DNA from: Citreicoccus inhibens
GTDB lineage: Bacteria; Myxococcota; Myxococcia; Myxococcales; Myxococcaceae
Direction of reading: 5' to 3'
Length of the DNA stretch: 64,000 nt
NCBI RefSeq assembly: GCF_019039035.1
Contig: NZ_JAHNZT010000005.1
Location: 124,001 to 188,000, forward strand
A program made the position numbers and the translations under genes. The notes below the pieces were generated by a model. That model did not search any database. It saw nothing but the letters and a program-made list of their open reading frames with translations, and was not told the origin of the DNA. Positions 34,014 through 43,105 of the stretch are shown here, one piece after another; within the stretch, counting starts at the first letter, position 1; each line of letters starts with the position of its first letter.

Positions 34014-35009
34014 ATGCCGCCCAACGAAAACGCCAGGCCGGGGCAGGACGCCAACTCCAGCGAGGCCATCCTCCAGGAGTGCGAGGCGCTGGAAGCGCTG
34101 CTCGCGGCCCTGCGCAACTCCTACGAGCAGTACTTCCTGGGCACTGAGCGGCAGGCGCCCACGCGCGCGCACGATGACTTGAAGAAGCGTCTGCTCAAGC
34201 TCAAGGGCGCCTTCATCCGCAGCACGGCGGCGAAGTTCCGCGCACAGTCCCTGCACAACAAGTATCTGACCTACGAGCGGCTCTGGGCCCGCACGCTCCA
34301 GGAGATGGAGGCGGGCACCTACCGCCGCGATATCTTCAAGGCCCGCCGTCGCGCCGACGCGCGAAAGGGCGACGCCACGGGGAGCACGGCCGCGCGCAAG
34401 GGCACGGCGGAGACGACCGAGGAACTCTCCGACCTCGACTACGAGGAGGTGGAGGAGCTCGCGGGCCGCGTGATTCCCAACGAGCCGAAGCTCGCCGTCG
34501 TCCCCACTCCGGTGGCGCCCGTGGCTCCCACGGTGGCGCCTGTGCGGCCCGCGCCTGTGGCCGCGGCTCCAGTGCCTGCGGCTCCGGTGGCTCCCGCTGT
34601 TCGGGGCATGCCCACCCTCACGGCGTCGGTGCCGCCTGTCGCGGCGGCGGGCGCTCCGGTCGCGCGCCCACCCGCGTCGCCGCCGGGCATGGCCGCGAAG
34701 CCTCCCGCCGTGGCGCCTCCTGCGTCTGCCGCCGCTCCGCGCCCGGTGGCCGCGACGGCCGCGCCTCGTCCTCCGGCGACCTCCGCGTCCGGTGGCATGA
34801 GCGATGACAAGCTGCGCGCCGTGTACGACGCCTACGTCACCGCGAAGCGCCGCTGCCAGGAGGACACGTCGAAGCTGTCCTTCGAGTCCGTGGCCGCCAC
34901 GTTGCGCAAGCAGGTGCCGGAGCTGCTCAAGCAGCACAACGCGAAGGCCGTCGAGTTCAAGGTCGTCATCAAGGATGGCAAGGCGTCGCTGAAAGCCGTG
35001 CCCAAGTAA
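34014..35009 (+). CDS. Hypothetical protein with Ala/Pro-rich linker (possibly MXAN_5187-like), 331 aa
   Basis: Three regions are visible: an N-terminal helical domain (about residues 15-120, with L-E-A-L-L-A-A-L-R-N-S-Y-E-Q-Y-F-L-G and a basic patch), an Ala/Pro/Val-rich linker (about 160-265), and a C-terminal domain of about 60 residues (L-R-A-V-Y-D-A-Y-V-T-A-K-R-R-C, ending V-E-F-K-V-V-I-K-D-G-K). The ends look like a conserved myxobacterial family annotated after MXAN_5187, but I recall this only loosely. No signal peptide, so cytosolic. Start is 41 bp after lgt. Function unknown. Confidence 0.75.
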   Translation: MPPNENARPGQDANSSEAILQECEALEALLAALRNSYEQYFLGTERQAPTRAHDDLKKRLLKLKGAFIRSTAAKFRAQSLHNKYLTYERLWARTLQEMEAGTYRRDIFKARRRADARKGDATGSTAARKGTAETTEELSDLDYEEVEELAGRVIPNEPKLAVVPTPVAPVAPTVAPVRPAPVAAAPVPAAPVAPAVRGMPTLTASVPPVAAAGAPVARPPASPPGMAAKPPAVAPPASAAAPRPVAATAAPRPPATSASGGMSDDKLRAVYDAYVTAKRRCQEDTSKLSFESVAATLRKQVPELLKQHNAKAVEFKVVIKDGKASLKAVPK

Positions 35010-35225
35010 GGCGGGCCTCGCTCGCCGACAAGTCACACCTCCCTGCCGTGCGAGGCCCGCGCGCGCTGCGTTCCAACACTTCGCGGCGCGGACGCGCACA
35101 AACGTCGGCTCGTCGAAACGCCTCGGACCCGGGCCCGCCGCCTGGGTTGTCGCCCCCCATGTCGCTCCCTACCTTGCGCAACGACGGTTGCCGATGGACG
35201 GCGCGAGACACCACAGGGAGGCGAC

Positions 35226-35624
35226 GTGGGCATGCGGCGGATGTGGCTCGGGTTGTCGGTGACGGTGAGCGTGGCGGCGGCCCTGGGATGCACCTCTCCA
35301 CCTGCGGACGCGGACGTCCGGATGGCGACGCTGGAGCGCGAGGGCAAGCAGATGGACGCGGCGCTCGACACGGTCGAGACCCGGTTGTTGGGGAACCAAT
35401 CCACGGTGGCGATGTGGCAGGAGCTGGGACGTCGTCACCAGGAGGTGTCCGCCATTCAATGCAAGGTGGCGGACGAGCACCTCGTGGCCATCATGCAGCA
35501 CTACGAGCGCATGGAAGAGAAGGCGCGTCGCCTGAAGCGTCGCACTGGCAGCGGAGACAGCGTGGCCTCCGCTTCCACCACCGTGCTGACGTCCGGCAAG
35601 GCGCCTCGGCGGGCGCACTACTGA
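35226..35624 (+). CDS. Small helical lipoprotein, 132 aa
   Basis: The signal peptide ends in A-A-L-G-C-T, a lipobox. The mature part is predicted mostly helical with heptad-like spacing (M-A-T-L-E-R-E-G-K-Q-M-D-A-A-L-D-T-V-E) and a basic C-terminal tail, so it may form a coiled coil in the periplasm. Upstream, GGGAGGCGACGTG supplies a ribosome binding site. No known family recognised. The 216 bp upstream hold no gene. Confidence 0.75.
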   Translation: MGMRRMWLGLSVTVSVAAALGCTSPPADADVRMATLEREGKQMDAALDTVETRLLGNQSTVAMWQELGRRHQEVSAIQCKVADEHLVAIMQHYERMEEKARRLKRRTGSGDSVASASTTVLTSGKAPRRAHY

Positions 35625-35664
35625 GCGCTCGGAGTGGGCCGCGCCGCGCGGGCGCGAAGCTGGC

Positions 35665-37383
35665 GTGAGTCGTTGGGTTTCGGGCAGGCTGCCAGGGAGT
35701 CCGCCCTGGGAGCCCGCCTTGTCCGTGTCCGTCCCCGAAGCCGCCCCGTCCTCCGGAGACGCCGCGCCCCCGCAGGCGGAGTCATTCGCCGTCTACCTCA
35801 CGCGCAAGCTGTTCACCGACAAGGGCTATCACCCCGGCACGGTGCCCGAGGCGCAGGCGCTGGTGACCGCATCGGACGCGGTCCTCACGTACTCGGATGG
35901 CCTGAGCTGCTGCATCGTCTGCATCATCGACCGGGAGCGTGAGCCCTCGCGTCGCTTCACGTTGGCGCCGGAGGTGGTGGCGCGCGTGGCCAACGACTGC
36001 CTCAAGTACACGGGGCGGGTGAATGGCGCGAAGCTGCCGCTGGGCCTCCACCTCATCGAGGTGGGCAAGGAGCCGCCCTCCGCCGCGGACCGCGAGCGCC
36101 TCCAGGGGTACCGCACGCGCTTCTTCTCTCGGGCCCGCGTGAGTGCCTCGTACATCGACACGTTCGCCTGCGACGTCTGGCACAACGAGGGGTGGCCCCG
36201 CTCGGCGCCGCGCCCCAGCTATCTGCGCAAGTTGTTGATATCTCCGCGCGTGGAGTCCACGCCGGAGGTGGTGGCGCCGCCTCCCGAGCGCCGTCCCGTG
36301 CTCACCGTGGCGCTGCTCGCGGCCATCGTGGCGGTGTTCGGCGTGGAGCACCTCTTTCCCCTCGAGGGAGAGGGCGTGGGCCTGCTCGGGCCGAGCGTCC
36401 AGACGCTGTGGGGCCTGGGGGGGCTGGACTGGACCTCCGTGTGGGAGCAGGGCCAGTGGTGGCGGCTGCTGACCGCGCCGCTGCTGCACGCGGATGTCTT
36501 TCACTTGCTGCTCAATGGCATCGGTCTGGGCTTCGCCGCGTGGATGTTGGAGAAGCAGGTCGGGCGCGCCTGGCTGGCGTTCGTGTTCGTGCTGGGTGGC
36601 GTGGGCGGTGGGCTGCTGTCGTTGGCGGTCAACCCCGTGGGCGTGGTGTCGGTGGGCGCGTCCGGCGCCATCATGGGCTTGCTCGCGGCCGTGCTGGTGC
36701 TGAGCCAGCGCGCCCCGATGGGCCCCCAGCGTGTGCAGCTTCAGATGGGCGCGCTGCGCTTCCTGGTGCCCTCGTTGATTCCGCTGGCCACCACGCGCAC
36801 GAGTGACCACGTGGACTTCGCGGCGCACCTGGGCGGAGCGCTGGTCGGAGGGCTGGTGGGCTTCGTGCTCACGCGGGTGTGGCGCAAGCAGGACGCGGTG
36901 CCGCCGGGGACGCGGTGGGTGGGCGCGCTGAGCGCCGTGGCGTGGGTGGCGCTGATGGCGACCGGGCCACAGGTGGCGCGCGTGCACGGGCTCGCGCGGC
37001 TGGAGAACGCGCTCATCCCCGCGGAGTCCATGCCCACGCCCGCGGATGACCTGCCCGCGGTCGCGCCGGGGCTGGTGGCTCGCTACCCGAGGGATCCGCG
37101 CGCGCGCCTCTTCCAGGCGGCGGTGCTGCTGGACGCCGGGGACGCGCCGGGTGCGGAGCGTGAGATTCGCGCGGCCCTGGCCGAGCGCGAGGTCCTCGAG
37201 CACTTCTTCGCGGGCGCCCGCCTGCCCTTGAAGCTGCATGAGGTGCTGGCGCGCGCGCTGCTCGCCCAGAACCGCGACGCCGAGGCGCGCGAGGCGGTGC
37301 GCCCGTTCTGCGCCGCGGGCGAGGGCAAGGACGCACCCTCCGAGCTGACGGGCCTGGGGTTGTGTGAGACGGGAAACCCTTGA
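35665..37383 (+). CDS. Rhomboid-family intramembrane serine protease with extra N- and C-terminal domains, 572 aa
   Basis: The rhomboid core lies at about residues 210-405 with H280/N284 in H-L-L-L-N-G-I-G-L, the catalytic S333 in G-A-S-G-A-I-M-G and H388 in A-A-H-L-G-G. It should cleave within transmembrane helices of substrates in the inner membrane. The N-terminal 190 residues form a soluble domain I do not recognise (Y-L-T-R-K-L-F-T-D-K-G-Y to D-V-W-H-N-E-G-W), and the C-terminal 130 residues are helical with a tetratricopeptide-like character. The start is uncertain: GTG 35665 gives the longest frame, while GTG 35726 is also possible and drops about 20 residues. Confidence 0.9.
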   Translation: MSRWVSGRLPGSPPWEPALSVSVPEAAPSSGDAAPPQAESFAVYLTRKLFTDKGYHPGTVPEAQALVTASDAVLTYSDGLSCCIVCIIDREREPSRRFTLAPEVVARVANDCLKYTGRVNGAKLPLGLHLIEVGKEPPSAADRERLQGYRTRFFSRARVSASYIDTFACDVWHNEGWPRSAPRPSYLRKLLISPRVESTPEVVAPPPERRPVLTVALLAAIVAVFGVEHLFPLEGEGVGLLGPSVQTLWGLGGLDWTSVWEQGQWWRLLTAPLLHADVFHLLLNGIGLGFAAWMLEKQVGRAWLAFVFVLGGVGGGLLSLAVNPVGVVSVGASGAIMGLLAAVLVLSQRAPMGPQRVQLQMGALRFLVPSLIPLATTRTSDHVDFAAHLGGALVGGLVGFVLTRVWRKQDAVPPGTRWVGALSAVAWVALMATGPQVARVHGLARLENALIPAESMPTPADDLPAVAPGLVARYPRDPRARLFQAAVLLDAGDAPGAEREIRAALAEREVLEHFFAGARLPLKLHEVLARALLAQNRDAEAREAVRPFCAAGEGKDAPSELTGLGLCETGNP

Positions 37384-37482
37384 GGCCCGTGAGCGCGGGC
37401 GTCTGCGGGTGAAACACGCTGTGCTCGGCGGTGCAGTGCGCGGCGCTTGACCGAGGTGCGTCCCTTCGTCGTTAGTGAGGAC

Positions 37483-39792
37483 ATGGTTTTCGTGCGCGCT
37501 CTCTGCGTCGGGTGGCTGTTGTTCGCCGGGCTCGCCGCCGCCGCTCCCGTGATTCAGGTGCCCGAGGGTGGGCGTGCCGTCGAGGTCTCCGCGAAGGGGG
37601 TCGTCTGCGGTCCCGTGCGCGGGGGCTGGACGCTGACGCCGGATGGGCACGGCGTGCGACCGCCCGCGAAGGTGGAGGATGGGGCGCGCAGCCTGGAGTT
37701 GAAGGTGGCCGAGGACGCGGCCGCCTGCGCCACCGCGCAGGACACCGTGACGGTGCTTGCCACGGGACCGTTCCCTCGCATCGACGCGGCCACGTCCACC
37801 TTCTTCCCCGATGACGGGCGCGTGGAGTTGAAGGGCGCGAACCTCAGGGACCTGGGCCTCGCGTGGTCCGGCACGCCGCGCGGAGAGTCCGGGGCGCACG
37901 GCGTGATGGAAGGCCAGGATGTCTGCCTCCCTCCGGACTCCGGGGTGCGGCCCGGCGAGTGCGTGGTGCCCGTCACGCCGGGGCTGCCCACGGACGCGGT
38001 GCTGACGTGGATTCCGCCGCACGGCCGCCGCGGCGCGGAGGTCATCACCTACGACGCCATGGGCAACGTGGTGGATCCGCAGGTCTTCCGGCTGCGGCCG
38101 GGGCGCGTGGTGCTGACGCGCCCGCTCGTGCAGTCGAGCGGCATCGACTTGTCCAAGGGGCCGGGCTCGGTGGCGGTGAGTCACTCGGAGGCCCTCGCCT
38201 CGGTGGACTGTGGGCTGGCGCGCTGCGAGGTGAATGACGGCGCGGTGAGCGTGCGCAACGTCCCGGGCGAGGATGCGAACGTGACGCTGCGCCTGCGACT
38301 CGCGCCGCGCATCTTGTTCGCGCGCGGTGATGCGTTGGAGCAGGTCGTCACCGAGTCACTCCCCGTCCTCGCGTGTGGACTCACGGCCGTGGAGGGCACG
38401 GTGCTGCGCGACGCGGAGAGTCCGGCGCTGGTGCTGCGGCTCGATGCCGCGTGCGCGCACGACCCGCGGACCCTGTTCTGGTCGGTGAACGGCGAGCGCG
38501 CCCGCGTGGAGCGCGTGGCCAAGGGCTCGGATGGCGTCTACGTGCTGCTGCGCACCAGTGGCACCTCGGAGCCGCAGGTCACCATCACCGCGACCAGCTC
38601 CCGGCTCGACCGGACCGTGGTGGCGTCCGAGACGGCGAAGACGGAGCCGCTGCCGGATGCGCGCGCCACGCTCGAGCTGCCGGGCGAGGGCACCATCGAC
38701 TTCATCCCCACCAATCGCCCCGCGGAGGTGAAGGTGTCCTCCAACACGGGCGCGGTGGGGCGCTTCGTGCCGCGTCCGGTCAGCGGCGTGTACACCGTGA
38801 CGATGCGCGACGCCACGACGCTGCTCCAGGGCGAGCCCACCGCGAGCGGCTTCGTGTCCCTGCGCTTCGGTTACCGGCTGCCCTCGCTGCCGGCGGAGCT
38901 GGCCACCGCGGACCTGGTGATTGTCAGCGAGCGCGTCCAGCGCGCGGTGCGCGAGGCCAGCGTGCCCACGCCCGTGGAGCAGTTGGTGGAGTTCGTCTGC
39001 GCGGACAAGCAGGGCCAGGAGCAGATGCTCGCGCCGAGCTGGCCGCACCGCATCCCCTTCGACCTGCGCAACACCTGCCGCGTCGTCGTGCACCGCGAGC
39101 GCGTGACGCCCGAGCGCGGCATCCAGGAGATTGTCCTGCGCGTCGACGTGACCAAGCCGGACGGCTCTGCGCGCACGGAGAGCCACGTGGAGCAGCGGAT
39201 GGTCCTGCGGCCTCGCGGTGAGCCTCGCTCCATTCCCATCCAAGGGGCGCTGGGGCAGTACGACCGCATCCTCGTGCAGGTCTCCCACGTGGCGGACGAG
39301 TCGCGCTACGCGCTCAGCGCCTCGGACCGCACGGGCCTGCCGTCCGCGCAGTGGACCGCCACCATCGAGGGCGGATTGATGCGCCTGTACACCATGGCCA
39401 CCATCCCCGCGGGCCTCTACCGCGCGACGTCTCCGAGCGGCCAGCTCACGCTCAACTTCGGCGTGCTGTCGCGGCTCGTGTTCCTCAACAACGAGGGGCA
39501 GGAGCGGCTGGTGGGCTTGGAGCTGGGCTTGATGGGCTTGGGGCTGGTGCCGCAGTCCGGCGACATCCAGTTCCCGCCCACGCTGGCCGCGGTGACGGGC
39601 CTGGGGTTGCGCGTGCCCATTGGCCCGGGGGCGTCCGTGGGGGTGCAGGCGTGGGTGGCGCGTGAGTTCCGAGGCGACATCACGCGCCGCACCAATGGCG
39701 ACCCCACCACGGACCGCGTGGTGCCCTCCAGCCGCTGGTCCTTCATCTTCGGACCGAGCATCTCGGTGGGCAACGTGGGCTTCAATCTCTGA
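37483..39792 (+). CDS. Large secreted hypothetical protein, 769 aa
   Basis: ATG 37483 starts the signal peptide (F-V-R-A-L-C-V-G-W-L-L-F-A-G, cleavage after A-A-A near residue 20); a TTG at 37447 would add 12 residues in front of it. The long mature part is built of beta-rich Ig-like segments with scattered cysteines. The last 90 residues (G-L-E-L-G-L-M-G-L-G-L-V, then V-G-V-Q-A-W-V-A-R-E-F and N-V-G-F-N-L) look like amphipathic strands of an outer-membrane-associated domain. No catalytic motif is seen and I do not recognise a family. It follows the rhomboid gene by 100 bp on the same strand. Confidence 0.8.
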   Translation: MVFVRALCVGWLLFAGLAAAAPVIQVPEGGRAVEVSAKGVVCGPVRGGWTLTPDGHGVRPPAKVEDGARSLELKVAEDAAACATAQDTVTVLATGPFPRIDAATSTFFPDDGRVELKGANLRDLGLAWSGTPRGESGAHGVMEGQDVCLPPDSGVRPGECVVPVTPGLPTDAVLTWIPPHGRRGAEVITYDAMGNVVDPQVFRLRPGRVVLTRPLVQSSGIDLSKGPGSVAVSHSEALASVDCGLARCEVNDGAVSVRNVPGEDANVTLRLRLAPRILFARGDALEQVVTESLPVLACGLTAVEGTVLRDAESPALVLRLDAACAHDPRTLFWSVNGERARVERVAKGSDGVYVLLRTSGTSEPQVTITATSSRLDRTVVASETAKTEPLPDARATLELPGEGTIDFIPTNRPAEVKVSSNTGAVGRFVPRPVSGVYTVTMRDATTLLQGEPTASGFVSLRFGYRLPSLPAELATADLVIVSERVQRAVREASVPTPVEQLVEFVCADKQGQEQMLAPSWPHRIPFDLRNTCRVVVHRERVTPERGIQEIVLRVDVTKPDGSARTESHVEQRMVLRPRGEPRSIPIQGALGQYDRILVQVSHVADESRYALSASDRTGLPSAQWTATIEGGLMRLYTMATIPAGLYRATSPSGQLTLNFGVLSRLVFLNNEGQERLVGLELGLMGLGLVPQSGDIQFPPTLAAVTGLGLRVPIGPGASVGVQAWVAREFRGDITRRTNGDPTTDRVVPSSRWSFIFGPSISVGNVGFNL

Positions 39793-39807
39793 CGCGAGCG
39801 CGAGGGC

Positions 39808-42051
39808 TCAGCCCTTCTTCGCGGGCGCGTCACCGTCCGCGTCGTCGTCGGCGTGGTACTCGATGAAGGTGTTCTCGGTCTTGCCCGCCTCGCTGGGGTC
39901 CGGCTTCAGCACGGTGGTGAGCGCCTTGTCCGGCAGCCAGGAGAAGTAGTTGCGCAGCACCATGAAGAAGTTTCGCCGCCAGCCGCGCACCAGGTCGTTG
40001 TGGAGCTGGAGCGAGGCCGTCCCCGGGACGCCGAACATGACCTGCGCGACCTCGTTGGGGATGCCGTGGTTGATGACGTCGGGGAGGTTGGGAATGATGG
40101 GATGCGGTGTGCCGCGCGCGATGGTGCCCACGTGCTGGGCGGTGTGGATCTTCTCCACGCCGGGGAGCAGGTGCCTGCCACCATAGGGAACCGGATCCCC
40201 CTGGTTCTGCACGAACCGGGCGTTCGTGCGGGCGGCGCGCAGCACCTGCTCGGGGACGTCGTGGTTGATGGCGCCCCCGTTGAAGCCCACCAGGTAGGAG
40301 TTCACGAAGCCCTGGAGGTGGAGGAGGTGGAACAGCTCCACCGCGATGGACGCGCCCAGGCTGTGCCCGATGCTGACGATGACGGTGTCCTCCGGATAGT
40401 TCTCGAGGAGTTCGCGCTGCCGGGGCGCCGCCGCCTGTGAGGCGGTGTAGCCGACGCCCTGGGGGTCGATGTTCGCCAGGGCGCCGGTCGCGACCTGTTT
40501 GGCTTTCAAGACGACGTCGCGGTTGGCTCCGTCCGAGTTCGTCCCCATCGAGTGGATGATGAGCAGTCCCGAGAACTTGCCGTCGCTGTCGCGGCCCTCC
40601 AAGTAGTGCTGCCGGACGCCCGCGTGGCGGCCTCCCGTCTGGAGCACGACGTGCTTGAGGTCGAGGGTCCGCGTCTTGCTCACCTTCGATTGATGCTCGG
40701 GGGGAAGGAGGATCGAGGTCCGTATGGTGAAGGGGAAGCTGAGCCCGACGGGGAGGTCGAGATATCCCGCCAGCATCGAGAAGCCTTGGAGGTACGCGAT
40801 GTCGGTCTCGCAGCGGGGAAGGACTCGTGCCGCCAGCTCTCGGCAGTAGTTCCGTTTGACGCTCGCGAGGGGGCTCTTCCTCGCCTCGTCCAGCAGGCGC
40901 AGGATGAGGCGGTAGTCCTGGACGCCGGCCTCGTCGATGGCGAAGAGTGGGGCCTCCGCGGCGATCCGCCGCGCCTCGAAGCACGCGGTGTTGGCCCACG
41001 TGAGCAGCCTGTCCACGTCGGGGGTCGGGCTGTTGAGCTCGGCGGCGAGCAGGCGCACCAGCTCCGGGAGGGGAACGTCCGCGACTGGGATCGCCGGCGG
41101 GAGCGTGTCGTAGAGGGCAGCGGCCTCGTCCCGGATGGCGTGGGCGATGAGCGTGGCCTGGGCCCCGTCGCCCCAGGCGCTTCGCGAATAGGAATCCAGG
41201 CCTTGGAGCACGCCGAGCGCGTGGAGCATGGCCTGGCGGAGCGGGATGCGCCAACGCGGGGTCTCGGCCGTGGCGTCCGAGGGAGACGGTCCCTGGTAGA
41301 GCGCCTCGGGGAGGGCGCTGGCCTTTCGGCGGAGGGCCGTGAAGAGGCTGTGATTGCTCGGGTCGCGGTCCGTGTGGAGCTCCCGCGCGGGTGAGAATCC
41401 GCCTGGGAGCGAGGAGCGGCGGGTGAGCGCGGTCCCAGCGCTCGCGCCACGAGAGCCGCTGAGGAGTCCCGCGGCGGTCTTGCGGACCGCGGGCGTGATG
41501 CCCGCGCTGCGCAGGGTGGCGCCGAGGATGGCCTGACCCGCCGCGGCTCCACCCGAGGAGGACCCGACGGCGCCGCTCGAACTGGCGGTGCTGACTGCTG
41601 TCATGCCCGGCACCGAGAGCTGGTTGCTGAGGGGGTAGTACGGGTGTCCCGCGATGAACAACGGCACGCGGCCACCCGCGAAGGACGGGGCGCCCGCGGG
41701 CGGGTAGGCGTGGTTCGGCACCGCGATGCCCGCGACGGCGGGCAGGGGGCCGTTGCCGCGCCCAGCGCCCGCCGCGCTCAGGTCGGTCGGTGTCGCAGCC
41801 GCTGCTGCCGCCGCGCCTGTTGGGTGATGGGTCGCCGCCGTGTTGGATGACGCGGTCGTGGTGTGCGTCACGGGCGTGGCCACCGTCTTCCGGGCCGAGC
41901 GAGCCCTCCGCTGTTGGGTGCTCGCGGCCGCGCGCGTGGCGAGTGAAGAGGCGTTGCCACTCGCGGCAGCCGCGGATGTGAGGGCATGCGCCGTGGTGGG
42001 GCGGATCGCGATACTGGTGACCCGAGCAGCGTTCTTGCCGAGGCGTTTCAT
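39808..42051 (-). CDS. Lipase class 3-like alpha/beta-hydrolase with Ala-rich N-terminus, 747 aa
   Basis: The first 200 residues are Ala/Ser/Thr/Pro-rich low-complexity sequence without a clear signal peptide. The middle is a helical region of unknown role. The C-terminal 300 residues form the hydrolase: G-L-L-I-I-H-S-M-G-T-N, then V-I-V-S-I-G-H-S-L-G-A-S with the nucleophile serine, D-P-V-P-Y-G-G (catalytic Asp) and H-T-A-Q-H-V or N-H-G-I-P for the His. It should hydrolyse acyl esters. Such long N-terminal extensions suggest a secreted effector or surface enzyme, but that is not shown. Starts at a region rich in A/T. Confidence 0.82.
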   Translation of the reverse strand: MKRLGKNAARVTSIAIRPTTAHALTSAAAASGNASSLATRAAASTQQRRARSARKTVATPVTHTTTASSNTAATHHPTGAAAAAAATPTDLSAAGAGRGNGPLPAVAGIAVPNHAYPPAGAPSFAGGRVPLFIAGHPYYPLSNQLSVPGMTAVSTASSSGAVGSSSGGAAAGQAILGATLRSAGITPAVRKTAAGLLSGSRGASAGTALTRRSSLPGGFSPARELHTDRDPSNHSLFTALRRKASALPEALYQGPSPSDATAETPRWRIPLRQAMLHALGVLQGLDSYSRSAWGDGAQATLIAHAIRDEAAALYDTLPPAIPVADVPLPELVRLLAAELNSPTPDVDRLLTWANTACFEARRIAAEAPLFAIDEAGVQDYRLILRLLDEARKSPLASVKRNYCRELAARVLPRCETDIAYLQGFSMLAGYLDLPVGLSFPFTIRTSILLPPEHQSKVSKTRTLDLKHVVLQTGGRHAGVRQHYLEGRDSDGKFSGLLIIHSMGTNSDGANRDVVLKAKQVATGALANIDPQGVGYTASQAAAPRQRELLENYPEDTVIVSIGHSLGASIAVELFHLLHLQGFVNSYLVGFNGGAINHDVPEQVLRAARTNARFVQNQGDPVPYGGRHLLPGVEKIHTAQHVGTIARGTPHPIIPNLPDVINHGIPNEVAQVMFGVPGTASLQLHNDLVRGWRRNFFMVLRNYFSWLPDKALTTVLKPDPSEAGKTENTFIEYHADDDADGDAPAKKG

Positions 42052-42133
42052 GGTGACGCGGCTCTCTTGGCCGGACCGTCGAGAGGAACGGGCTGGGGGC
42101 CGGCCGTCAGAAGAGACGGATGAAACGTTGAGT

Positions 42134-42179
42134 CTTTAAAAAATAGGCCCGTCAATGCAGACCCAGGGTCTGGATTGAC
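42134..42179 (-). terminator. Intrinsic terminator after the S51 peptidase gene
   Basis: On the minus strand the arms GTCAATCCAGACCC and GGGTCTGCATTGAC (together 42179-42151) form a 29-bp near-perfect palindrome with one mismatch and a 1-nt centre, so the paired part would loop slightly shorter in RNA. Five bases later a T-run (TATTTTTT) follows. It lies 49 bp beyond the peptidase stop and insulates the lipase gene. Confidence 0.7.
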
Positions 42180-42227
42180 GCTGTCGCATGTCTGTCATTG
42201 TGTCCGTTGTGTCACGGACCCCGTGAG

Positions 42228-42992
42228 TCATTGCAGCAGCTTGGGGGCCTCGGAGGGCGCGGGCCGCTCTCCCTGGTAGGAATTGACGGGAGGCAAGAGC
42301 AGGGACTCATGGAGTCGGCCCTCGGGGTCGAGCCCCAGGTCGATGACCGGGTGGCGGATGGGCTCGATGCTCCCGTCCGCGTGGACCAGGAGTCCTCCGC
42401 CCAGGGGGATGCCCAGGGCGCGGTGTGGGTAGCCGGCCTGTTGGAGCGCGCGGCGCAAGCCCTGCCACTCCGGGGCCTCGTGGACGCCCACCAGGAAGGG
42501 CGCGAGGCCCAGCGCGGGGAGCGGCTCGCCTTCCACGGGGAGGGGCTCGGCCCAGAGGCCCTGACCCAACTGCATGGCCCCCGCGGAGACGCCGATCAAC
42601 ACCGCGCCGGCGCGATGCCGCTCCTGGAGCAGCGCGTCCACGCCGTGGGCGCGAAAGGCCTCCCAGCCCACGCGCGGGTCGCCCCCTGCCAGGAGGATGA
42701 TGTCCGCGCTCGCCAGCCACTCCAGGTCTTGCGGCGTGGGGCTCGCGGAGATGGCGCGGCAGTGGGTGATGCCAATGCCTTCCATGGCCGCGGTGAAGAC
42801 CTCGTAGAAGGCGGGCACGTCTCCGTTGGAGGCGCCGAGGTACGCGGCGCGGACCGGCGGGACGCGAAGCTCGGCGCCGGTGAGCACGCGCAGGCAGTCG
42901 AGGAACGGGCGTCCCTCCACGCGCCAGAAGAGCAGGGCGCTGTCCGCGAAGAGGAAGAGGGGAGGAGGCGTCGGCGCGGCGATGGAGGACAT
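42228..42992 (-). CDS. S51-family (peptidase E/cyanophycinase-like) protein, 254 aa
   Basis: The nucleophile motif is V-S-A-G-A (G-V-S-A-G-A-M-Q-L) about residue 140, preceded by A-D-I-I-L-L-A-G-G-D-P and followed by V-G-V-H-E-A-P. This is the Ser-His-Glu arrangement of peptidase E and cyanophycinase, a class I glutamine-amidotransferase fold. Peptidase E cleaves Asp-X dipeptides and cyanophycinase degrades a storage polymer; which applies is unclear. No signal peptide, so cytosolic. It is transcribed away from the VWA-domain gene and ends at a strong terminator. Confidence 0.88.
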   Translation of the reverse strand: MSSIAAPTPPPLFLFADSALLFWRVEGRPFLDCLRVLTGAELRVPPVRAAYLGASNGDVPAFYEVFTAAMEGIGITHCRAISASPTPQDLEWLASADIILLAGGDPRVGWEAFRAHGVDALLQERHRAGAVLIGVSAGAMQLGQGLWAEPLPVEGEPLPALGLAPFLVGVHEAPEWQGLRRALQQAGYPHRALGIPLGGGLLVHADGSIEPIRHPVIDLGLDPEGRLHESLLLPPVNSYQGERPAPSEAPKLLQ

Positions 42993-43105
42993 GGGAGGGC
43001 CGCCATCCTGGCACGGATAGACCTTTTGCCGACCCGGTTCGTATCAGGGGAATCCGGCGGCGCCTCACCCTTCGCGCCGCTCGCGCGCTCGCGCGGGAGA
43101 ACCCC

